Shown here: one piece after another, positions 40,752 to 48,470 of the stretch
Layout of the letters: each line of letters starts with the position of its first letter
Position numbering within the stretch: the stretch's first letter is position 1
Assembly (NCBI RefSeq): GCF_009870065.1
Contig: NZ_WWIA01000258.1
Coordinates: 1 to 51,768, forward strand
DNA: 51,768 bases
Direction: 5' to 3'
Origin: Streptomyces sp. SID5785
GTDB taxonomy: Bacteria > Actinomycetota > Actinomycetes > Streptomycetales > Streptomycetaceae
Position numbers and translations under genes: made by a program
The notes under the pieces: model-generated
What the model was told of the DNA's origin: nothing
The model's database searches: none
What the model saw: only the letters and a program-made list of their open reading frames with translations

Positions 40752-42104
40752 TCAGTGGGCGGTCACCGTGCGTCGCGCAGCCGGGGCGGTCCGTCGCTGC
40801 GACCGGGCCGCGTACGTCCCCCACAGAGTCAGGGAGACGACGCCGAGCACGGCCACGAAGCCGAGGCCGACCGTGCCGGCCCAGCCCTCGGCGTGGAAGG
40901 CCAGGGCGCCGACGGCCGAGCCGACGCTGGAGCCCACGTAGTAGGCGGACTGGTACAGCGCGGACGCCTGTGCGCGGCCGTGCGTCGCGGTGTGGCTGAC
41001 CGAGGACGAGGCCGTCGCGTGCCCGGCGAAGAACCCGGCCGTGATCAGCACCAGCCCGAGCAGGACGACGGGGAAGAGCGGGACGAGCGCGAGCAGCAGG
41101 CCCGTCATCGTCGTGCCGGCGGCCAGGTACAGGGTGCCGCGCCGGCCGAGCCGCGCGACGAGCCGGCCGGCCGCCGCCGAGGACAGCGTGCCGACGAGGT
41201 ACACGAGGAAGATCGAGCCGACGACGCCCTGCGGGAGCGAGAACGGGGCGGCGCTCAGCCGGTAGCCGATCACGGTGTAGACCGCGCCGAACACCGTCAT
41301 GAACAGGGCGCCGATCACGTACAGGCGGCGCAGCAGCGGGTTGCCGAGGTGGCCGGCGACCGTGCGGGCCAGGGCGCGCGGGCGCAGCGAGCCGGGCACG
41401 AAGTGCCGCGGCGCGGGCAGCAGCAGCCGGAACGCGACGGCGCACACCACGGCCATGACCCCGATGACGCCGACGGCCGCGCGCCAGCCCCAGGCCTGGG
41501 CGATCCAGCCGCCCACGACCCGGCCGCTCATGCCGCCGATGGAGTTGCCCGCGACGAACAGTCCGATGGCCCCGACCAGTGCCTTCGGCCGCACCTCCTC
41601 CGCCAGGTACGCCATCGCGGAGGCGGGCAGCCCGGCCAGCGCGGCGCCCTGCAGAGCGCGCAGCGCGATCAGGACGCCGAGCGACGGCGCGAAGGGGACC
41701 AGCAGCCCGACCGCGACGGCCACCGCCAGTGAGGCCGTCATCACCGCGCGCCGCCCGAACCGCTCGGACAGGGCACTCAGCGGCAGCACGCACACCGCGA
41801 GCGCGAAGGTCGCCCCGGACACGGTCCAGCTCGCGGTGCTCGCGCTCGCGCCGAAGTCCGCGGAGACGAGGGGCAGCAGGGCCTGGGTGGAGTAGAGGAG
41901 CGCGAAGGTGGCGACGCCGGCGAGGAACAGCGCGAGGCTCATCCGGCGGTAGCCGGGGCCGCCCGGCGTCATACGGGTGTCGCGCGGGCCGGTGTCGTCG
42001 GACGCGGCCGGAGCGGGCGCAGGGGCGGACGGCGCGGAGGGTGCGGGGAGAGCGGGGGCGGCGACCGCGGGGGTGGCGGCCGCCTGGCTACTGGCAGGAG
42101 GCAT
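40752..42104 (-). CDS. MFS transporter (YnfM-like)
   Basis: A 450-residue major facilitator protein with twelve predicted helices after a low-complexity N-terminus of about 60 residues rich in Ala, Pro and Ser. The MFS A-motif is present between helices 2 and 3 (LSERFGRRAVMTAS). The substrate is unknown. It is transcribed divergently from a LysR gene, and a LysR-type box lies in the 63-bp gap. The ATG at 42104 has CAGGAGG immediately upstream. Confidence 0.92.
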   Translation of the reverse strand: MPPASSQAAATPAVAAPALPAPSAPSAPAPAPAASDDTGPRDTRMTPGGPGYRRMSLALFLAGVATFALLYSTQALLPLVSADFGASASTASWTVSGATFALAVCVLPLSALSERFGRRAVMTASLAVAVAVGLLVPFAPSLGVLIALRALQGAALAGLPASAMAYLAEEVRPKALVGAIGLFVAGNSIGGMSGRVVGGWIAQAWGWRAAVGVIGVMAVVCAVAFRLLLPAPRHFVPGSLRPRALARTVAGHLGNPLLRRLYVIGALFMTVFGAVYTVIGYRLSAAPFSLPQGVVGSIFLVYLVGTLSSAAAGRLVARLGRRGTLYLAAGTTMTGLLLALVPLFPVVLLGLVLITAGFFAGHATASSSVSHTATHGRAQASALYQSAYYVGSSVGSAVGALAFHAEGWAGTVGLGFVAVLGVVSLTLWGTYAARSQRRTAPAARRTVTAH

Positions 42105-42131
42105 GCCCCGAACGTAGGCCGACCTCGACTG

Positions 42132-42146
42132 ATGCGTCCAATGCAT
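42132..42146. promoter_or_regulatory. LysR-type box between MFS and LysR genes
   Basis: ATGCGTCCAATGCAT fits the T-N11-A rule with ATGC/GCAT arms. It lies between the divergent start codons. A -10-like CATAAT (42155-42160) follows on the plus strand. Confidence 0.65.
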
Positions 42147-42167
42147 GAACCGTCCATAATCGTTCCC

Positions 42168-43136
42168 ATGCAGCATGAGCACAGGTCGGGGCCGCGCCTG
42201 TCACTTCTCGGTGACACAGAAGACATGGTCACGTTGCTCGCGCCGCGGCTGGCGTACTTCGCCGCCGTGGCCCGCACCGAGCACGTGACGCGCGCCGCGC
42301 AGGAGCTGGACGTCCCGCAGTCCACGCTGTCGCGCGCGCTGGCCCGGCTCGAACGGGACCTGGGCGTCGACCTGTTCGCCCGCCACGGCCGCACCGTGTC
42401 CCTCACCCCGGCGGGCCGCACCTTCCTCGGCTCCGTCGAGCGCGCGCTCGGCGAGGTCGGCAAGGCCGCCGAGTCCGTCCGGGCCGACGCCGACCCGGAG
42501 TCCGGCAAGGTCGCCTTCGGCTTCCTGCACACGATGGGCACCGAGACCGTGCCCGGCCTGATCCGCGCCTTCCGCGCCGACCACCCGCGCATCCGCTTCA
42601 GTCTCGTGCAGAACTACGGCGAGGCGATGCTGGAGCGGCTGCGGGCCGGCGAGCTCGACCTGTGCCTGACCTCCCCGGTGCCGGACGCGCCCGGACTCGT
42701 CGCCCGCCGCCTCGACGAGCAGCGGCTGCGTCTGGTCGTCCCGGAGGACCACCGGCTCGCCGCCCGCAAGCGGATCCGGCTCGCCGAGGCCGCCGACGAG
42801 ACCTTCGTGACCCTCGAACCGGGCTACGGGCTGCGCCGCATCACCGACGACCTGTGCGCCGAGGCCGGGTTCACGCCCCGCGTCGCGTTCGAGGGCGAGG
42901 AGGCGGAGACGCTGCGGGGCCTGGTCGCGGCGGGCCTCGGCGTCGCGCTCCTGCCGCCGCCCGCGGTGCCGCGCCCCGGTGTCGTGGAGCTGGCGGTGAC
43001 GGGGCAGCGCGCGGTGCGCGAGATCGGCGTGGCCTGGCTGGAGGGTCACCCGGACACACCGCCGGTCGCAGCGTTCAAGCGGTTCCTGCTGTCGCGCCGC
43101 GGCCGGCTGCTCCCGGAGCAGGCGGCCCCGGAGTAG
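42168..43136 (+). CDS. LysR-family transcriptional regulator
   Basis: A 322-residue regulator. The winged HTH is at about residues 25-85 (APRLAYFAAVARTEHVTRAAQELDVPQSTLSRALARLERDLGVDLF). The effector-binding domain of periplasmic-binding-protein fold follows. The ATG at 42168 lies eight bases after CATAAT, suggesting a leaderless message. Other starts (42132, 42225) are possible. It is divergent from, and probably controls, the MFS gene. Confidence 0.92.
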   Translation: MQHEHRSGPRLSLLGDTEDMVTLLAPRLAYFAAVARTEHVTRAAQELDVPQSTLSRALARLERDLGVDLFARHGRTVSLTPAGRTFLGSVERALGEVGKAAESVRADADPESGKVAFGFLHTMGTETVPGLIRAFRADHPRIRFSLVQNYGEAMLERLRAGELDLCLTSPVPDAPGLVARRLDEQRLRLVVPEDHRLAARKRIRLAEAADETFVTLEPGYGLRRITDDLCAEAGFTPRVAFEGEEAETLRGLVAAGLGVALLPPPAVPRPGVVELAVTGQRAVREIGVAWLEGHPDTPPVAAFKRFLLSRRGRLLPEQAAPE

Positions 43137-43144
43137 CCGTTTGC

Positions 43145-43170
43145 CGCGCCCCGGCAGACTGCGGGGCGCG
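43145..43170 (+). terminator. Hairpin terminator after the LysR gene
   Basis: CGCGCCCCG (43145-43153) pairs with CGGGGCGCG (43162-43170), loop of eight bases, nine bases after the LysR stop codon. Confidence 0.75.
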
Positions 43171-43268
43171 AGCGGTGCCCGGAGCCGACCTGGCTGCGCG
43201 GCGGCGCACGGTGCAGGCTTGTGCGCAGGGGCGGGACGGAACGGTACGGACGGGGTGGGGTGCGGCAG

Positions 43269-44405
43269 ATGCCGGAGTCGGGGCGTACGGGTCCTGCGGG
43301 GCCGGGGGAGAGCGGCCGGGGCGAGGCGCCCGCGCACGTCGCGTACCGGGCGGGGCATGCCAGGCGGCTCGCCCGCAGCACGTACATCGGCACGCTGCTC
43401 GTGCTGCTCGGCGCGGTCCTGTTCGCCCTGATCGTGCCGGCCGAGGCGGACAACCGCGCCTACGCGGCCGCCCCGGACTGTCCCGCGGGCACCACCCGCG
43501 CCGACACCTGCCGGGTGAGCGCGGAGGCGACCGTGCGGCGCAAGGACCGCGACACCAGCGGCAGGAGCACCAAGTACTACCTGGTCCTCGACGACCGGGG
43601 CACGGGCGCGGAGCACCGCGTCCGGCTGCCGTCCGGCACGGCCCTCTACGCCGGGGTCCGGCCCGGCGACCGGGTCACGGCCACGTACTGGCGCGACACG
43701 GTCCGTGAGGTGCGCCGCGGGGAGCACTCCGCGACGGCCCGCCTCTCGCCGGCCCACGACGGGCGGCTGCCCGGCGCGTTCGCCGTCGTCCTGCTCGCCT
43801 TCGGGCTCGGGACGCTCTGGTACGCCTGGTTCCTGCGCCACCGGCCGGACGTCCCGGGGGAGGCCCTGTCCCCGGCCGCACCCGTCGGCATGATCGCGGG
43901 GGCGCTCGTGGGCGGGACGGGCTTTCCCGTGGTGCTCCTCGCGGCCGACGACGTCTGGTCGGGCCTGGAGTTCACCGCGTGGTCCGTGCTCGGCGCACTG
44001 CCGCTGTCCGCGCTCCTGTCGTGGTGGGTCGTGCACCGCATGCGCCGCGGCGCCGCGCGTCTCGTCCCCGCCCCGCTCGTCCGCCGCAGGGTGCTCACCG
44101 CCGTGGTGCACGGTGACGTCCCGTACAGCAGGGCCGGGTACGGCCACCTCGTCGCCGGTGAGGGACCGCCCGCCGTCACCACGGACCCCGCCGGGCGCGT
44201 GGCACTGATCCCGCTGCCGCCGACCCTGCGCGTGCGGCGGGTGCGCGAACTCCTGCGCGGCGACCCGCCGTTCGCCCCGCCGCGGCGCGGTGAGTACGTG
44301 GTCGTCATCGAGTGCGTGGACGGCGACCGGACGGTCCTCGTGCTGGCGGGGAAGAAGGACGCGCCGTTCGTGCTGGGGGCGCTGCACGCCCTGGGCGGCG
44401 ACTGA
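43269..44405 (+). CDS. Conserved membrane protein of unknown function
   Basis: A 378-residue protein with about four membrane helices: one at residues 37-57, one at about 162-182, and two at about 200-250. The loop between the first two is extracytoplasmic, with two cysteines (APDCPAGTTRADTC). The C-terminal 130 residues are cytoplasmic and mostly beta. I do not recognise a family; the pattern is of a DUF3592-like or cell-surface protein in Streptomyces. Alternative in-frame starts exist upstream (GTG 43260, GTG 43221). Confidence 0.78.
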   Translation: MPESGRTGPAGPGESGRGEAPAHVAYRAGHARRLARSTYIGTLLVLLGAVLFALIVPAEADNRAYAAAPDCPAGTTRADTCRVSAEATVRRKDRDTSGRSTKYYLVLDDRGTGAEHRVRLPSGTALYAGVRPGDRVTATYWRDTVREVRRGEHSATARLSPAHDGRLPGAFAVVLLAFGLGTLWYAWFLRHRPDVPGEALSPAAPVGMIAGALVGGTGFPVVLLAADDVWSGLEFTAWSVLGALPLSALLSWWVVHRMRRGAARLVPAPLVRRRVLTAVVHGDVPYSRAGYGHLVAGEGPPAVTTDPAGRVALIPLPPTLRVRRVRELLRGDPPFAPPRRGEYVVVIECVDGDRTVLVLAGKKDAPFVLGALHALGGD

Positions 44406-44423
44406 GGCGGTCCCGGCCCCGGA

Positions 44424-45182
44424 TCATCGCGGTAGCGTCCGGCCGAAACCCGCCGCCAGCGGCATCCGCAGTCCGATGGGTGGCGGCGCGGCCAGGGCGT
44501 CCCGGAGCGGACGGGAGAAGGGCCGGGCGAAGAGCGTCCCGAGCGTGAAGTCCACCGCGAGGGCGGCGACTTCGGAGCGGTGCTGGTGCAGGGCGTGCCC
44601 GTCCGAGTGGACCTCGAAGCGGCACACGTCGCGGTTGGCCTTCTTGGCGCGCCCGGCGAGCCGGAAGGACAACTCCGGGTCGGTGCGCCGGTCGTCGGTG
44701 CCGTGCACGATCAGGACGTGCCGGCCGGCGAGCTGCTTCACCGGTTCGGGCGGCGCCGCGACGTCGTCCTCGGGCAGCCAGGGGGCCAGGGCGAGCACGG
44801 AGTTGACGGCGGTGTGGCCGGCGGCGTGCAGAGCGGCGCGCGCCCCCATGCCGACGCCGACGAGGCAGACCGGTACGTCGCCGTAGCGGCGCACCACCTC
44901 GTCGGCGGCCCAGCGCGCGTCGCGGACCAGTTCGGCCTGTGCGCCGTTCCAGCCGCGGCCGCGGTAGTGCACGGCGTGCGTGACCAGGCCCTCGTCGCGG
45001 CCCGCGCGGGTGAGTCTGCGGGCCAGCGGGCGCAGGGCCGTGGCGGCCAGCGGTGAGGGTCTGCGGGTGGAGTGCTCCTCGCCGGAGGGCAGCAGCAGCG
45101 CCACCCCTCCCACCGCTCCGGGCACGGGCCCGGCCGCCTTGCCGAGCCTGGCCGCGCGGTCCTGCGTCGCTTCCTGCTGCAT
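44424..45182 (-). CDS. Alpha/beta-hydrolase-fold protein lacking the nucleophile serine
   Basis: A 252-residue dienelactone hydrolase-like protein. The strand-nucleophile turn reads VCLVGVGMGARAALHAAGH, so the GxSxG serine is replaced by glycine (G111). The acid position (HVLIVHGTDDRRTDP) and the histidine region (SDGHALHQH) remain. It may be a non-catalytic binding protein or use another nucleophile. The homologue in relatives is annotated as a hydrolase; activity here is doubtful. It converges with the membrane-protein gene at 44405. Confidence 0.85.
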   Translation of the reverse strand: MQQEATQDRAARLGKAAGPVPGAVGGVALLLPSGEEHSTRRPSPLAATALRPLARRLTRAGRDEGLVTHAVHYRGRGWNGAQAELVRDARWAADEVVRRYGDVPVCLVGVGMGARAALHAAGHTAVNSVLALAPWLPEDDVAAPPEPVKQLAGRHVLIVHGTDDRRTDPELSFRLAGRAKKANRDVCRFEVHSDGHALHQHRSEVAALAVDFTLGTLFARPFSRPLRDALAAPPPIGLRMPLAAGFGRTLPR

Positions 45183-45277
45183 GACAGAACAGTGTCAGAA
45201 GCGCCGATGGACGCGACCCGTCCACCGGGTCACTGTTACGTATCGACGGATCGTTTTCCGTCGCCGCACCGGTGCAG

Positions 45278-45291
45278 TCTACGCGCGTAGG
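45278..45291. promoter_or_regulatory. Nucleoside-regulon operator copy 5 (add)
   Basis: TCTACGCGCGTAGG differs from the full palindrome only at its last base. A -10-like TAGGGT follows at 45295-45300, six bases before the add ATG, so add is likely leaderless and the operator lies in the promoter spacer. Confidence 0.8.
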
Positions 45292-45306
45292 CGTTAGGGT
45301 GCGGCA

Positions 45307-46443
45307 ATGACGAGCCAGACGACCGTGCACCCCGACCGACTCCGGGTCCCGAGCCCGGACCAGATCCGCCGCGCTCCCAAGGTGCTGCTCCACGACCACC
45401 TCGACGGTGGCCTGCGCCCCGGCACGATCGTCGACCTGGCCGGCGAGCAGGGCTACACGAACCTGCCGGAGACCGACCCCGACAAGCTCGGCGTCTGGTT
45501 CCGCGACGCGGCCGACTCGGGCTCGCTGGAGCGCTACCTGGAGACGTTCTCGCACACCTGTGCCGTCATGCAGACCGAGGAGGCGCTGTTCCGCGTCGCC
45601 GCCGAAAGCGCCGAGGACCTCGCCGAGGACGGCGTCGTCTACGCGGAGATCCGGTACGCCCCCGAGCAGCACCTCGAGAAGGGCCTCAGCCTCGAACAGG
45701 TCGTCGAGGCGGTCAACGCCGGCTTCCGGGAGGGCGAGCGGCGCGCGAAGGAGAGCGGCCACCGCATCCGGGTCGGCGCCCTGCTCACCGCCATGCGGCA
45801 CGCGGCCCGCGCCCTGGAGATCGCCGAACTGGCCAACCGCTACCGGGACTCGGGCGTGGTCGGATTCGACATCGCGGGCGCCGAGGCCGGCTACCCGCCC
45901 ACCCGGCACCTCGACGCGTTCGAGTACCTCAAGCGCGAGAACAACCACTTCACGATCCACGCGGGCGAGGCGTTCGGTCTCCCGTCGATCTGGCAGGCCC
46001 TGCAGTGGTGCGGTGCCGACCGGCTCGGCCACGGCGTGCGCATCATCGACGACATCGTCACGGACGGCGGGGACGGCACGGTCACGCTCGGCCGCCTCGC
46101 CTCGTACGTGCGCGACAAGCGCATCCCGCTCGAGATGTGCCCGTCGTCCAACCTCCAGACGGGCGCGGCGAGTTCGATCGCCGAGCACCCGATCGGGCTG
46201 CTGCGCGAGCTGCGGTTCCGGGTGACGGTGAACACGGACAACCGGCTGATGTCGGGGACGTCGATGAGCCGTGAGTTCGCCCTGCTGGTCGAGGCCTTCG
46301 GGTACTCCCTCACCGACCTCGAGTGGTTCACGGTGAACGCCCTCAAGTCGGCCTTCATCCCGTTCGACGAACGGCTCGCGATGATCAACGACGTGGTGAA
46401 GCCGCGCTACGCCGAACTGCGCTCGGAGTGGCTGTTCCGGTAG
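45307..46443 (+). CDS. add: Adenosine deaminase
   Basis: A 378-residue zinc hydrolase converting adenosine and deoxyadenosine to the inosine nucleosides. Zinc ligands H29 and H31 lie in LLHDHLDGG. The HAGE motif ([13 protein letters not shown]), the catalytic DRLGHG motif and the late CPSSNLQTG and [10 protein letters not shown] segments are intact. The ATG at 45307 sits at the predicted transcription start. The shared operator puts it with the nucleoside uptake genes although it lies some 7 kb beyond deoA. Confidence 0.96.
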   Translation: MTSQTTVHPDRLRVPSPDQIRRAPKVLLHDHLDGGLRPGTIVDLAGEQGYTNLPETDPDKLGVWFRDAADSGSLERYLETFSHTCAVMQTEEALFRVAAESAEDLAEDGVVYAEIRYAPEQHLEKGLSLEQVVEAVNAGFREGERRAKESGHRIRVGALLTAMRHAARALEIAELANRYRDSGVVGFDIAGAEAGYPPTRHLDAFEYLKRENNHFTIHAGEAFGLPSIWQALQWCGADRLGHGVRIIDDIVTDGGDGTVTLGRLASYVRDKRIPLEMCPSSNLQTGAASSIAEHPIGLLRELRFRVTVNTDNRLMSGTSMSREFALLVEAFGYSLTDLEWFTVNALKSAFIPFDERLAMINDVVKPRYAELRSEWLFR

Positions 46444-46465
46444 ACCGGAATGGTTGATTCCGGTC
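46443..46465 (+). terminator. Hairpin overlapping the add stop region
   Basis: GACCGGAAT (46443-46451) pairs with ATTCCGGTC (46457-46465) around a five-base loop, starting at the last base of the add stop codon. Confidence 0.8.
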
Positions 46466-46556
46466 AACACCAGGTTGACGACTGAGTAACTCCACAGTGG
46501 CCCCCGGTGTTTGCCGAGAACCGACCCATTCCCAAGGAACCAGGAACAAGGGACCC

Positions 46557-46892
46557 ATGAAGCAGTCTGCTGTGAAGACCCTCGGTGTCGCCGCTCTCGG
46601 TGCCGCCTTCGCCGCCGCCGGTGCCGGTGCCGCGAACGCCGCCCCGGCCGTCCCGGACGCCGCTGGGGCCCTCGGCTCCGTCAGCTCGATCGTTCCGGTC
46701 GAGCAGGCGGCGAGCACCCTGCCGGCCGGTACCCCGCAGGCCGTCAGCGCCGCGCAGAGCGCCGTGGGCAGCGGTGTCGCCGCCGCCCAGCCGGCCGTCG
46801 CCAAGCTCGCCGACGGCGGCGACCCGGTCTCGGGCCTGCTCGGCGGCCTGCCGACGCAGGGCCTGCCCACCCAGGGCCTGCCGCTCGGCTGA
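46557..46892 (+). CDS. Small secreted Ala-rich protein
   Basis: A 111-residue protein with a clear Sec signal peptide (KQSAVKTLGVAALGAAFAAAG, cleavage near ANA-APA at about residue 29). The mature part is about 80 residues, rich in Ala, Val, Gly and Pro, ending with the repeat GLPTQGLPTQGLPLG. No cysteines, so it is not a rodlin or chaplin. Function unknown. Strong terminator follows. Confidence 0.82.
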   Translation: MKQSAVKTLGVAALGAAFAAAGAGAANAAPAVPDAAGALGSVSSIVPVEQAASTLPAGTPQAVSAAQSAVGSGVAAAQPAVAKLADGGDPVSGLLGGLPTQGLPTQGLPLG

Positions 46893-46907
46893 CCCGGCCC
46901 GCACGCC

Positions 46908-46948
46908 CGAAGGGGCGCACCCCGCGATCCGCGGAGTGCGCCCCTTCG
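46908..46948. terminator. Long bidirectional hairpin terminator
   Basis: CGAAGGGGCGCAC (46908-46920) pairs with GTGCGCCCCTTCG (46936-46948). After one mismatch the stem continues with CCGCG/CGCGG around a three-base loop, giving about 18 paired bases. It separates the secreted-protein gene from the convergent PspC gene. Confidence 0.93.
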
Positions 46949-46970
46949 GCGTCGTCGGTGGGTGAGGCGG

Positions 46971-47171
46971 TCACCAGGCCTGGCGGACCCGGCCCTCGCT
47001 CGGCAGCAGCACCCACAGGGCGATGTAGAGCAGGAACTGCGGGCCGGGCAGCAGACAGGACAGCAGGAAGATCACGCGCATCGTGGTCGCGGAGGTGCCG
47101 AAGCGCCGTGCCAGCGCTGCGCACACTCCGCCGATCATCCGTCCGTTCGTGGGGCGGGCCAGGGCGGTCAT
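46971..47171 (-). CDS. PspC-domain small membrane protein
   Basis: A 66-residue protein that is just one PspC domain. NGRMIGGVCAALARRFG is the diagnostic segment, followed by one membrane helix (VIFLLSCLLPGPQFLLYIALWVLLP). PspC domains act in phage-shock or envelope-stress signalling. Streptomyces often have such miniature members with unknown partners. GAGCCCACC-type sequence upstream contains AAGGAG in the right place. Confidence 0.9.
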   Translation of the reverse strand: MTALARPTNGRMIGGVCAALARRFGTSATTMRVIFLLSCLLPGPQFLLYIALWVLLPSEGRVRQAW

Positions 47172-47257
47172 GGTGGGCTCCTTCGCGAACCGTGGATCGT
47201 GGACGTGTGGTGCTTACGTCTTCGACCGTACGGTCACGAAGCGGGTGAAACGTCACC

Positions 47258-47800
47258 TCACGGGGCGATGCCGACCCTGGGAATCGTCGGGGTCGGACCC
47301 TGAGCCGGCTCGTCCGCGGGGAGGGGCGCACCCCCGGACCCGCGGCGGAGCCGGGCCCGCACCGCGGGCACCACGGCCACGTGCGCGAGCGCGACGCCCA
47401 CCGTGTTGAGCAGCAGCGAGTCCACGTCCACGACCTGCCCCGGCACCCCGGTCTGCAGCAGCTCGATGCCGAGCGAGATCAGCGCGCCCGCCGCGACCGT
47501 ACGCACCAGCGAACCCCACGCCGAGACCTGGAGCCGCCCGCCGGCCAGCGGCAGCAGCACCCCGAGCGGGGCGAGCAGCAGCAGACCCCCGCCGATCCGC
47601 CGCCCGCCGGTACGCCAGCCGAGCTCCAGATCGGCCCGGATCCCGGCCAGCGGATGCAGATTCGCGGCGCTCACCCAGGGCACGTCCAGCGGCCGCAGCG
47701 TGAACCACGCGACGAGTAGGAGATGTCCGGCGAGGACGACGAGTCCCGCCGTACGGAAGTGGGCCGCGGCCCTGTGGCCGCCCGGGCGATGGTGCTGCAC
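47258..47800 (-). CDS. VanZ-family membrane protein
   Basis: A 180-residue protein with about four helices. The VanZ-like motif is in the second half: SLGIELLQTGVPGQVVDVDSLLLNTVGVALA. The first half has LHPLAGIRADLELG and a helix pair. VanZ proteins affect glycopeptide sensitivity in some hosts, but the wider family has no fixed role. The start is GTG 47800 or TTG 47809. Confidence 0.82.
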   Translation of the reverse strand: MQHHRPGGHRAAAHFRTAGLVVLAGHLLLVAWFTLRPLDVPWVSAANLHPLAGIRADLELGWRTGGRRIGGGLLLLAPLGVLLPLAGGRLQVSAWGSLVRTVAAGALISLGIELLQTGVPGQVVDVDSLLLNTVGVALAHVAVVPAVRARLRRGSGGAPLPADEPAQGPTPTIPRVGIAP

Positions 47801-47858
47801 GCCCCCCAAGACGCCGCCCGCGGGAGAATCGGTTCCGGTGGATTCCGGATGACTCGCG

Positions 47859-48470
47859 TCACCCCACGGTTTCGGCCGGGGCCGGGATCAGCCCTGGCCG
47901 CGCCTTCACCGCGTCCGAGCACTCGTAGCTGCGCAGCGCGTCGTCACCGGGCCCGCCGAGCACCACGTGATCGCCGTCCTCGGCGGTCACCTTGCTGTTC
48001 GCGAACGTGCACACGATCTGCGCGAGCGCGTAGGGGGACAGGTCGTCCGGCGGCGTGTTCAGCCGCAGCGCGTCGGCCGGATCGTCCTTCTGCGGGCCCG
48101 CCACGCGGGTCCGCGCGGCCACGTCCGTCGAGTACCCGGCCCGCGACTCCGCCGCCGACGGCCTGCGGGACAGCTCGGCGAGGAGCTCGCGCGCGACCGC
48201 CACCCGGTCCGAGGAGCCGCGCCGCTCCAGCGTCACCGTGCGGTCCACCGTCACCAGCTGCGACGTGCACACGAGGTACACCTGCACGGCGAACTCGGCG
48301 CCCGCCCGCGTCCCCACCTCCTCGGTGCCGTCGGGCGACGACAGCGAACAGCCCACCCGGGTCGGCGCCCCGCCGAAGTCCGTCGGCACCTCCGTCGAGC
48401 GGATCCCGCAGCCGGCCAGCAGCACCGCCGCCAGCACGGACAGGCCCACCGTCCGCACTCCGCGCCTCAC
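47859..48470 (-). CDS. Lipoprotein of the afsQ operon
   Basis: A 203-residue lipoprotein with lipobox LLAGC (cysteine at about residue 21). The mature domain is unassigned. It has a beta-rich middle (EFAVQVYLVCTSQLVTVDRTVTLE) and conserved cysteines (GCSL, VCTS, VCTF, ECSD). The GTG start overlaps the afsQ2 stop (GTGA). In S. coelicolor a lipoprotein gene also follows afsQ2. It may sense or transmit an envelope signal to AfsQ2; that role is inference. Confidence 0.85.
   Translation of the reverse strand: MRRGVRTVGLSVLAAVLLAGCGIRSTEVPTDFGGAPTRVGCSLSSPDGTEEVGTRAGAEFAVQVYLVCTSQLVTVDRTVTLERRGSSDRVAVARELLAELSRRPSAAESRAGYSTDVAARTRVAGPQKDDPADALRLNTPPDDLSPYALAQIVCTFANSKVTAEDGDHVVLGGPGDDALRSYECSDAVKARPGLIPAPAETVG

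Noticed and set aside
46557..46892. Chaplin or rodlin assignment for the small secreted protein
   Set aside because: It has no cysteine pair and no chaplin repeat. Only the signal peptide and small size are similar.
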